From assembly GCF_036588685.1 (NCBI RefSeq), contig NC_086374.1:68570457-68634456 (forward strand): a stretch of DNA of 64,000 nucleotides. Reading direction: 5' to 3'. The notes below the pieces were generated by a model. It saw only the letters and a program-made list of their open reading frames with translations. It was not told where the DNA came from and made no database searches. The position numbers and the translations under genes were made by a program. Each line of letters starts with the position of its first letter. The first letter of the stretch is position 1. This stretch comes from Mytilus trossulus. Taxonomy: Eukaryota > Mollusca > Bivalvia > Mytilida > Mytilidae. Shown here one piece after another: positions 57,401-64,000 of this stretch.

Positions 57401-60400
57401 GTCCATTGTTTAATATGCACATAGACCAAGGTGAGCGACACAGGCTCTTGAGAGCCTCTAGTTGTATCATGTGATCAAGTATACAATGTTTTAGATAATC
57501 CTTTTGTTATTGTAAATATGAGTGTTTCGTGTACATTTGAGAATAGAGAAGAAAGATAACAAAGGGACATTCAAACTCATAAATCGAATATCAACTGACA
57601 ATGCAATGGCTAAAAAAGACAAAGTCAAATAGAGTACACAAAAACACAACAAAAACTAAAGCGACAAGTTTAAGCGCGATTTGAGGAAAGAAAAATTCAA
57701 AATTAAGTTGAAGAAGAAGACAACAAAGGTTACTTTGTCATCTGACACACTAAAACTGGTACAGTAGTAGACTTTAAACATGATACTACCAACTACTATA
57801 CTTTATAAAAGATTCACGTTTTATCCCTTACATATTTTACAAATACCTGTCAATATCTTCACTATATATAAATGCATTCATTGCTTCTGACAGATTTGTC
57901 TGGAACGCTTCATTGTATTGACAAAATTTAAGTATACAGCTGTATGCTTGAATACTTCATAACTTAAAAGATCATTTATTATTATGTATATTTAAAAATC
58001 AACATATTCGCACTATAATCTTAACTCACTAAGTAATCTATTTCACGTTGATGCAATTATTATTGTTTTATTTTTATTTTCTCAGTTTACCTTTTCTGGA
58101 AACCTTGCAGAAGTATCAAGAGAAGAGAGTTTTGCATTAATCTACCAAAACAACAGAGATAATTTCCGGATGTTTAATATCTGTTTAGATGACCCCAACA
58201 AACCATTCACTGGAGAAATTCAAATATCTTTTGAAAATGAAGTTATGCTTACAATACCATTAAAGAAGAGTGGTTTATTTTCCTGTTGCAGTGCTCAAAG
58301 AGTAAAGAAAGTTACAAATATTGAGCACACAAGCTTGGAGAACATTTCATATAAGGTCATAAAACCAAAAGGTAAGCAAATTACATCACGACACATCGTC
58401 ACAGCGTCTATGTCGAAAATTGTCAAGCTCAAATTGATTCAAAAAGTAAAATCACAAAAAAACTGAACTTAGAGGAAAATCAATTCGGAAAGTCCATAAT
58501 CACATGGCAAAATCAAATAACAAAACGTATCAAAAACGAATGGACAAGAACTGTCATATTCCTGACTTGCTACAGGTATTTTCAAATGTAGAAAATGGTG
58601 GATTAAACCTGGTTCTATAGCGCTATTCCTCTCACTTTAATGACAGTCTCATCAAATTCCGTTATGTTTACATTGATGCGTCAATACAAGGACACAATAC
58701 ATAAAATAGTCAAAATATGAGTTTATCAGTCATCATCGTGTAACATTCTTAAAAGGAACAATTTAATAGAACACAAAAACATCTACAAATACCCAAGCAA
58801 GAAAAAAATTAAAAAAATAAAATAATAATATTTAAGTATATATAAAATTATCCCGCTTTATTAGCATAAGTGTATACATGAATATCTCCATGAGAAATTG
58901 AAAGATAACAAAATATCCAAAAGGAAAAAGTAGAAAGAAAAACAAATAACAATGCAAACTGAATATTGCAAAGCAAAGTCTCCAAAATCGAGGATGAAGT
59001 CTGGACGGTTTGGATATGTGTTGCTCTACAAGCGGAACGTGCTCCTAATAAAAAGTAAAATGCTTTCGACGAAAAGTTTTGAACCAAAATAAATCTGCCC
59101 TTCGTTATGAGTAACAAAGCATATTTTATCAGCCTGTAATATGAGCTTTGAACAGCGGTATACTACTGTTGCCTTTATGTATCACATTAGTCAACTATGG
59201 AGTGACGAGTCCGTTATACAACATGTTGGAAGTTTATTATACTATATCATCAAATATCGTAGTTCGGTAGTGTCCATTCAAACATCAACTTGCTATAAAG
59301 AATATCCGGAAGTGAAACGCATACTATAGAGGAACAGCTTTATATTCATGTGCTTACGTATAATGTTTAACAATGCAAAAAATAAAGCTTTTACGATTTG
59401 TTCGTTCAAAATTCTTTATAAAAATAATCTTCATGAATATGATATACACTTATCGTTCCCAGCATTCTTGTTTTTTGTTTTATAACTACACACGTTATCA
59501 TTTACATAGGATTCGTGTTTTTGTCATTTATAAATTGATACGTAAAAAATGCTAATATCTTTTCTTATCAACCTTTTTTGTAGAACCTGATCCTCCCAAA
59601 CCAGGTAAGAATAACTAGCATAAATTATATCTTCTTATACTTTGCAATTCTTCAAATTGTTTGTACAGTATGGATATTATGTGGAACAATCAGATTCGTG
59701 TTTACATAACCAATTAAATCCCACTGACTAGTTACTCACTACTTATAATGAATTCACTGTGTGAAGTTTTTTTTGTGGAGTCGGAGCTTCCAATCCTGCT
59801 TTGTAGGTAGGACTAAGTTAGTGTTTCTCTAATTTTCATTCTATTTGCACATTTCCTGACCGGTGTGAGAAAAATATTTCTAATTTCTAGCAAAAAAATT
59901 GTTCTCAGCAAATGATTGGTCGAAATTTTATTGTGATGTTAAATTTTCTTCGTTTTTTCTGAATTTTTCTATTGTGACGTCATGAAAAAAGGCGACCATG
60001 TCTGATGACATCACATACAAAGACCACAACTTTCTTCAAATCTTTGAAAAAGAAGGATAAAAATCATTAGAGAAACAGATGCCACCACTATAACTCGTGT
60101 ATTATAATATTTCTCCACTCTCGACAGTTAAATTTTAACTATTTAAAAAGCTCGACAAAGCATCGCGCTTTAAACATTAAAATTTAACTGTACGAGTGGA
60201 GATATCGTAACACACTTGATGCAGTTGTGGAATCTATATTTTACTTTTGTGAAGCCTCCAAATCACCTGAATTAAATTAAAAAGAACATTTCGCTTACTA
60301 AGTTAGAATGTCAGAGGTGTACTTCATTCAAATTATCAAGTGTTGTTAAACAAGCATAGCATAAGTGTTTTTGTCATTTGTAAATGAATAAGGAAAAATG

Positions 60401-60874
60401 TTTTTTTTGTAGAATATCAAAACAAAGGATGATTTCGTATTCAATGAGCAAAAAAAAGCCCACATATTATATAGTCTCCTATCAAACTGACCATTTGCCA
60501 GAATCGAACCATTTATTACTGGATATATAGTTTAAAGTTATCAAAGGTAACATGATTATAATTTTTAAAAACGCCAGACGGACGTTTCGTCTAAATAAGA
60601 CTCATCAGTGACGCTTTAGATCAAATTGGCATCTGACCTCACAGTCCACAAATAAGGTAGGTATCAATACCGAGTATATAAGATATTAGACGAATCATTA
60701 CCAGATTTCCTTATTTTCCCATTAAAATGTTATACTTAGCGCCGTAGATATGAAAAGTGTGTGGATAACAATTTATACATTTCAGAACCAAAGAAAATGT
60801 CGGACCAAGCACTAAATAAACTGGGGGTAGTCAAATATAAAGTGACCAGTACGAGACAACGCACTCAAATTTAA
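42468..60874 (+). CDS. ankyrin repeat-ZU5-UPA protein, paralogue B (14 coding exons, 726 aa)
   Basis: Complete gene. Exons: 42468-42480, 42669-42808, 44043-44144, 47479-47577, 48838-48936, 50590-50688, 51376-51476, 52435-52831, 53944-54132, 54858-55138, 55860-56124, 58086-58371, 59584-59604, 60786-60874; 2181 nt in one frame. A Ser/Thr-rich N-terminus (1-51) is followed by four ankyrin-type repeats (52-184), a helical linker, an unnamed conserved region (218-350), ZU5 (about 373-506) ending H504-F505-S506, UPA (about 514-650), and a basic tail that contains SCC but no recognisable death domain. From the first ankyrin exon on, every intron phase equals that of paralogue A. ZU5-UPA is known from ankyrins, UNC5 and PIDD; HFS implies self-cleavage into parts of about 505 and 221 residues. 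It is likely an intracellular scaffold or signalling protein; its partner is unknown. Introns are full of repeats, yet all splice sites are intact. Confidence 0.9.
42669..42808 (+). CDS. paralogue B exon 2, N-terminal Ser/Thr-rich segment
   Basis: Reads TTTGVTLKTAPSVSGTQSHP and continues to VTPTDNKEF; low complexity and unstructured in look. The donor is GTAAGT. Paralogue A has no counterpart. Confidence 0.85.
44043..44144 (+). CDS. paralogue B exon 3, first ankyrin-type repeat
   Basis: 34 codons, NHLGIQLLQLIRNGNAKQAL and LELLDKNADVCFCDQ in part; phase 0/0. It is a degenerate capping repeat like A's exon 2. Confidence 0.9.
44168..44768 (+). mobile_element. hairpin-ended element with tandem core, copy 2
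   Basis: Shares with 11801-12555 the start 'gtc.ag.ct.cgact', 'cgagac.taacgatc', the core 'aatattcact.tgtggt.aa', 'acagaagcttgtttatg', and the end 'taggcgagacacttggttcc'. It begins 24 bases after a paralogue B exon. Confidence 0.7.
45036..45322. mobile_element. 287-bp MITE with TTA flanks
   Basis: GGGAGCTACCATTTGATTTT at the left is inverted as AAAATCAAATGGTAGCTCCC at the right. The pairing continues through 'tatggggggctaggatgaaa' and its counterpart. TTA lies on both sides (45033-45035, 45323-45325). The middle is 'cctgcctttttt' repeats. It lies in an intron of paralogue B. Confidence 0.88.
45835..46090 (+). repeat. dispersed repeat of the 'tcctgacttggtaca' family
   Basis: Same words as 34780-35045. 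It is especially close to the copy at 58445-58700 ('gataaaccacatggc..aaatc' region and 'ctggttctatagcgct'). Confidence 0.75.
46500..47160 (+). repeat. tandem array around 'ccatggtaacggcggccatt'
   Basis: 'tttccatggtaacggcggcc', 'attttgga.attccaa' and nearby words recur near 46541, 46669, 46830, 46958 and 47114, spaced about 130-160 bp. The minus-strand frames through it (KMAAVTMETA words) are repeat-derived. It lies in an intron of paralogue B. Confidence 0.8.
47479..47577 (+). CDS. paralogue B exon 4, ankyrin repeat 2
   Basis: A 99-nt, phase 0/0 exon: AGWSAMHHAACNGFVELIIH and on to GASVDALDC. It starts with the same AGW as paralogue A. Confidence 0.94.
48308..48642. mobile_element. 335-bp MITE rich in 'tacgtt' words
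   Basis: AGCCCCAGTCACACTGTCAC faces GTGACAGTGTGACTGGAGCT. The interior repeats 'ctacgttt', 'ttacgtt' and 'gatacgt'. Its ends resemble those of the 18477 element (AGCC.C.GTCACAC). No clean target duplication is seen. Confidence 0.8.
48838..48936 (+). CDS. paralogue B exon 5, ankyrin repeat 3
   Basis: A 99-nt, phase 0/0 exon: SNETPLHKASRKGHAEAVIV and on to GAEISAVNS. It has a canonical TPLH signature. Confidence 0.95.
49554..50243 (+). mobile_element. hairpin-started repeat element (third hairpin family)
   Basis: Starts 'tacgcccgtcataattttga' with 'cgggacg', a hairpin, then 'ccggcgtccgtccgtctgtc' and inner units with 'aaaacttttatacacacttc' type words. It ends 'gacgacggacgtatcatgcg' with 'ctcatggtgcagctgttta'. 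The architecture is like elements A-C but the sequence is different. The open frames here are incidental. Confidence 0.65.
50590..50688 (+). CDS. paralogue B exon 6, ankyrin repeat 4
   Basis: A 99-nt, phase 0/0 exon: NGETALELAVKTVQTTVVEN and on to VLLQDW. The donor GTTTGT is weak. It ends QDW like paralogue A. Confidence 0.94.
51376..51476 (+). CDS. paralogue B exon 7, helical linker
   Basis: SWSMIEENELSKKQRKIIEI and on to SSGYAQ. Two bases of a Lys codon lie before the donor GTAATT. The longer reading to the TAA at 51480 ignores the splice. Confidence 0.88.
51500..52385 (-). pseudogene. twin-primed LINE-like reverse transcriptase fragment
   Basis: The minus strand from about 52215 reads DYVERIYPIKLEIKDTADT, then FPIVNCPFLCFNIPAAPA and YGVYISQLIRYS, down to ITVSQMTSDM, then 3' repeat sequence with EFDCPSGIFRSSF. 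The preceding part of the same protein (TDFIQEF..., NFSFRFIED) is on the plus strand at about 52300-52381. The two parts are thus inverted with a gap of a few residues, the signature of twin priming. The fragment ends about 50 bases before a paralogue B acceptor. Confidence 0.75.
52435..52831 (+). CDS. paralogue B exon 8, unnamed conserved region
   Basis: A 397-nt exon; core SYFLYCCKMKTEYSEVTSSL, later YECRLWCNKRKTLRLSIRLK, ending NQSKH before the donor GTGAGT. It is homologous to A's exon 7; the family was not recognised. Confidence 0.9.
53270..53810 (+). repeat. '7290' family repeats, about three copies in tandem
   Basis: 'taccaggcttataattgtgt' / 'taccaggattataattttgt', 'cagacgcacactttgtctac' and 'agactca.caatg' recur from about 53300, 53570 and 53730. 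This is the opposite strand of the repeat at 7290. It lies in an intron of paralogue B. Confidence 0.7.
53944..54132 (+). CDS. paralogue B exon 9, first half of ZU5
   Basis: Reads YSVAHVTISVYTASVSFYFG, then KFNIGSEAVTLKPK and GEPEAEISIPKGSFES. Phase 0/0; the donor is GTAGCC. Confidence 0.92.
54858..55138 (+). CDS. paralogue B exon 10, second half of ZU5 ending in HFS
   Basis: IVDTKEVNEEEQEEESGDML, then MTDGQQPKQEIGIKIPIHHK, then WEVMEAEMDESGKSATF and RIRHFS. The donor GTATGA lies two bases into the next codon. Reading through instead gives a short hydrophobic end and a stop at 55184, a possible but less likely alternative end. Confidence 0.92.
55128..55136 (+). other. predicted self-cleavage site His-Phe-Ser, paralogue B
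   Basis: Residues 504-506, followed across the intron by IYAG. The same position and split codon as in paralogue A; the family precedents are PIDD and UNC5CL. Confidence 0.72.
55860..56124 (+). CDS. paralogue B exon 11, first half of UPA
   Basis: YAGSSKEKVKIDLPGVVDAL, then RQRKIEFIFLTKWVN, LLLVIEGTA, RIKYWARQGYNEKSL and KNGQRFM. It shows the UPA strand and helix pattern; 265 nt like A. The donor is GTAAAT, and the open frame beyond it is intron. Confidence 0.93.
56683..57461 (+). mobile_element. hairpin-ended element with a single core (element C)
   Basis: The 5' hairpin 'ctcacctgacctgaaaggtc' with 'aagtgag', then one core unit like those of element A ('cttctcctct.agactactgg', 'aagatggccaccatgg'), and the 3' end 'aaggtgagcgacacaggctc' with 'ttgagagcctctag'. 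It lies in the intron that divides the UPA domain of paralogue B. Confidence 0.82.
58086..58371 (+). CDS. paralogue B exon 12, second half of UPA
   Basis: FTFSGNLAEVSREESFALIY, then NFRMFNICLDDPNKPFTGEI, then a basic stretch with LFSCCSAQRVKK, to KPK plus one base. The donor is GTAAGC. The last part is unlike paralogue A. Confidence 0.92.
58445..58700 (+). repeat. dispersed repeat of the 'tcctgacttggtaca' family
   Basis: Starts 74 bases after the donor of exon 12. Shares 'gtcatattcctgactt' and 'aaatggtggattaaacctgg' with its relatives. Confidence 0.75.
59584..59604 (+). CDS. paralogue B exon 13, 21-nt microexon
   Basis: TAG before, GTAAGA after; encodes EPDPPKP with split codons on both sides, the same phase as A's 24-nt microexon. 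Confidence 0.78.
60091..60225. repeat. foldback in the last paralogue B intron
   Basis: 'atttctccactctcgacagt' with 'taaattttaa' pairs with 'ttaaaatttaactgtacgag' and 'tggagata'. Several mismatches; a probable MITE remnant. Confidence 0.65.
60786..60874 (+). CDS. paralogue B exon 14 and stop
   Basis: EPKKMSDQALNKLGVVKYKV and TSTRQRTQI, then TAA. The stop is followed at once by AGGTAAGT, a strong donor, so the 3' UTR may be spliced; a candidate next exon opens at 62503 after a T-rich tract and TAG. Confidence 0.85.
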
Positions 60875-60876
60875 AG

Positions 60877-63800
60877 GTAAGTTAAGTATCAAAAGTTATC
60901 CTTTCTACCTAAAAAAACAGTATATTTATGTCTACATGATCATTTTAATATAAACGATTAAATCGTATTGAAGTTCATGGAAACATTTTTAAGACGAGCG
61001 TGAACGAAAGAACAGGTATTATGAAATATGTCACAAGCACAAAAATGGTTCGAAATGTAACTGAGAAACACATGTGAAAACGGGAATATGCTAAATACAT
61101 CAATGAGATAGTACATAAGAAAAGAAATAAAAAATACCAGGCTTAATCATAATTTTAATGTGAAAAAAGAGAAATGGCGAAAAATCAGTGGAATAAATTT
61201 TAATGGGCAAAGATACAGACATTTTCACGCATTGCTATGACATTTAAGTAAAAAATCGGACCTTTTAGCGTCAACGTATAACCCATTTTAGCGGAAAATG
61301 TTATACCAATTCAAGCGACAATTGAAATTATCAATAGATATAGGAAGATATGGTACGAGTTCCAATGAGACAACTCTCCATCTAAGTCACAATTAATATT
61401 AAAAGTAAACCATTATAGGTCAAGATACGGTCTTTAACACGGATCATTGGCTCACTCTGAACAGGAAGCTATCAAGGGCTCCCAAAAATACTAGTGTAAA
61501 ACCATTCAAACTGGAATACCAACGGTCTAATTTATATATAAAAAAAACGAGAAACGAGAAACAATTATGAACCACCTAAACAAACGACAATTACTGAATA
61601 TCAGATTCCTAACTTGGGAATTATACCACATCTTCTTTCTTTATATAACAAAACAGGTGAACGGATTAATCCTGCGCTAACATGTCCACTAGTAGTTTAA
61701 AAGTATTTGCTTAAATGTTTTTCGCCCTTATTATTTGAGTACAGAGGACGCGCTTTTATCTTCACAAGAGTACCAACTAACGGTATGAGCATTAATCTGA
61801 CAAATGTTCGTAAAATTAATCTGAAGTATACAAATATGGTGATCTTATTACAGTATGCAATATTAAGATAAAAGTAAATATGTATAAGATAATTGAACTT
61901 TTGACCTAGTAATATATTCACTAATAGAAGACTCATTCGTTGATTCATAATAATGTTGCTATAATTTTGATTCTCCCAAACAAGTTATAGCACAATACGT
62001 GAATCAAAAGGAACATATGTCATATTAGATTATAGCAACATATGAATCTGCGAATGAGTCCTCTATAGGAGAATATTGTACTAGATCAAACATTCAAGTA
62101 CTATATTTAATTACCTGATATATATCATTAAATTTACAACTTCTAGTTTCTGTCTTTTCGTCATTTGTCGATTTTTGCCATGGCTTTACAAGATAAGCTT
62201 CGACTTATGGATTTGAATATTCCTTTGGTACCTTTCGCTTCTTTGGCATATTTCAGATCAAATGAATATTCCCCCTAGATTGAATGATGCAAAAAAATGT
62301 TTCAAATGATTAATTATAGTTATCACAGGTACCGGGACTATGATTTAGTACGTAAGACGCGAATTTCGTCTACATACGATTCATCAGTGACGCTCATATC
62401 GAAAAATTTAAAACCCAAACAAGTCGAAGTCCATTTAGGATATAAAATTCCAAAAATTATTGTGAATGTCATGGTCATAAATTATTTGTTTGATTTTTAT
62501 AGGATGAAGAGAATAATTCACAGAGGAGGACACCAAATATTGGAGAATTCTTGAAACATTGGAAAATTGTGAAAATATTTTTTGTTTGTTTGTAAAAATA
62601 TGTATTTGTCATATATACTTAAACAATAGACAGAACAAAGATAATAATGTTTAACCAATGCTTAACATTTTATATATCTAAAAAACATTTTTTATATTCA
62701 CTGACATATAGCATGGCCAGCACAATGGTTATTAATTGACTAAGAACTATTGAAGTTTGGTTTTTGTCTTTTCAACTTTGTCGGTAAAAGTATTTCGTCT
62801 CCCAGTCTATCCGTAACCCATTAAGGAAATAGTCCCTGGCATGTTAAGCTCAACAGTTTTCCTTTAAAATATTTAAACATTGTGCAATGATCAAATATAA
62901 ATTGAATACAAAAAGGAAAAAATTATTTTGGACCGATTTTATTTTTGTTTTTTTAAGTTTGCAGGTAAGCACATATGGAGCAGGATCTGCTTACACTTTT
63001 GGAGCACCTGAGATCACTCCTAATTTTTGTTTGGGTTCGTGTTGCTTATTCCTTATTTTTCTATGTTGTGTCATGTATTGCATTGTTTGTCTGTTTGTCT
63101 TCATTCTGTTTTAGCCAGGCGTTTTCATTTTATTTTCGATTTATGAGTTTGACCTGTCGCTCTGGTATTTTTCGTCCCTCTTTTAATGAAATAGTCCAAT
63201 TTTTACAACAAATTGTAAATGACATTACGTTTGTGTCATTTTTATCGGGGTATTTCAAGGCAGAGTTGTATATATATATATATATGTGTATTGCAGATCA
63301 TTTGAATGTAAAAAATCTCGTAAAGCAGTGTACAATTTTCCCTAAAACTACTTATAGTTGTAGTGCTATAAAAATAACAACATAAGTAAGTATTTGTCTG
63401 AAATTACTTAAAAATGAAATATCCCTGCATGCGGTTTTCCCCCTATGACAAGCGATGATTTGTTTTTAATGTCCCTGGTATTGATTTTGTTTCCTTGACG
63501 TGATCGTCTTTCCCTCTGATATACATGTTGAATTCTTACTTGGGGTGTTTTCCTTTTTGTCTTTAGTAAATTGTCATTTTTAATTGATTAACTCTCTAAC
63601 TCACGACATTTTATAATGACCTGTCAAACCATAAAGTCCTCAATTTAACAATCTTGTTTTAAAAATACAGTACTACATGTGTTTGATTGTTAGAATATGC
63701 AAAACCTATCTCTTTATTTGGAAGATTTCATCCAGTTGTTACAAGTTTGTATTGAACAAGGGCTTACTAGTAGCATTTCGTTCTAGCACAATCCTTGTTT

Positions 63801-64000
63801 CAGTATTATTTTGCACTTTCAAATACTTTCTATAATGAAGTTTGCAATTGTTTAACCTTCAGTTTTCAGATGATCTCGTTACCGTTAACCAAAAGTAAAG
63901 TTTTTACAAGAATATGTTAGTTTGTTTTATATGAATTGGGTCCTTCATTTAAAATTAAAAAAAAATCATTTCGCCATTATTATCTATTCTTTATATTTTG
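60877..64000. other. downstream of paralogue B: repeats, no clear gene
   Basis: SINE-like copy at 61350-61520; '7290' family near 60570 and 62330; a repeat with 'tatgagtttgacctgtcgct' and 'ctggtatttttcg' at 63140-63180 (minus-strand relative at 51560); a short (TA)n run near 63271. The open frames here are made of these repeats. 62503-62600 could be a 3' UTR exon of paralogue B. Confidence 0.45.

Noticed and set aside
62975-63385. 136-codon plus-strand frame near the right edge
   Set aside because: It contains the repeat word also found at 51560 and a (TA)n run; membrane-like stretches are due to T-rich DNA.
58371-64000. A death domain expected after UPA in paralogue B
   Set aside because: No exon with a six-helix death-domain pattern was seen on the plus strand. 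The reconstructed tail reaches a stop in phase.

Overview
Eukaryotic nuclear DNA, AT-rich and intron-rich, with GT-AG introns and many short interspersed and tandem repeats. Repeat families recognised here (hairpin-ended elements with tandem cores, short SINE-like units, a LINE-like reverse transcriptase family) and the gene style point to a marine bivalve, most likely a mussel; this is inference from sequence character. No bacterial, rRNA, tRNA or CRISPR feature was recognised.

Layout. (1) 1-5 kb: a possible terminal coding piece at the left edge, the last exon of a CDK-like kinase (2994-3116), and several satellite blocks. (2) 9.3-22.0 kb, minus strand: a complete 13-exon gene ('paralogue A', 689 aa). 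(3) 24.5-37.7 kb, plus strand: the complete 12-coding-exon gene for CCDC47 (467 aa), an ER membrane chaperone subunit. A 2.8-kb repeat ends 19 bases before its first coding splice acceptor. (4) 42.5-60.9 kb, plus strand: a complete 14-exon gene ('paralogue B', 726 aa). (5) 61-64 kb: repeats, with no convincing gene.

The notable system is the A/B pair. Both encode four ankyrin repeats (one per exon), a conserved middle region I cannot assign, a ZU5 domain ending in His-Phe-Ser, a UPA domain, and short unlike tails without a recognisable death domain. HFS at the end of ZU5 is the autoproteolysis site known from PIDD and UNC5CL, so each protein may cut itself into an ankyrin half and a UPA half. 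Exon order and splice phase agree at every corresponding junction from the first ankyrin exon to the last exon, so A and B are ancient duplicates. They lie in opposite orientation on either side of CCDC47. CCDC47 itself is a conserved housekeeping gene with no evident functional link to them.

Introns and intergenic DNA hold most of the rest: two families of hairpin-ended elements with tandem cores (A/B/C type and 11.8k/44.2k type), TTA-flanked MITEs, a TA-flanked MITE family, a 93-bp foldback with 7-bp flanking repeats, a twin-primed LINE-like fragment, a 542-bp higher-order satellite, and partial exon and stop-codon repeats inside CCDC47.
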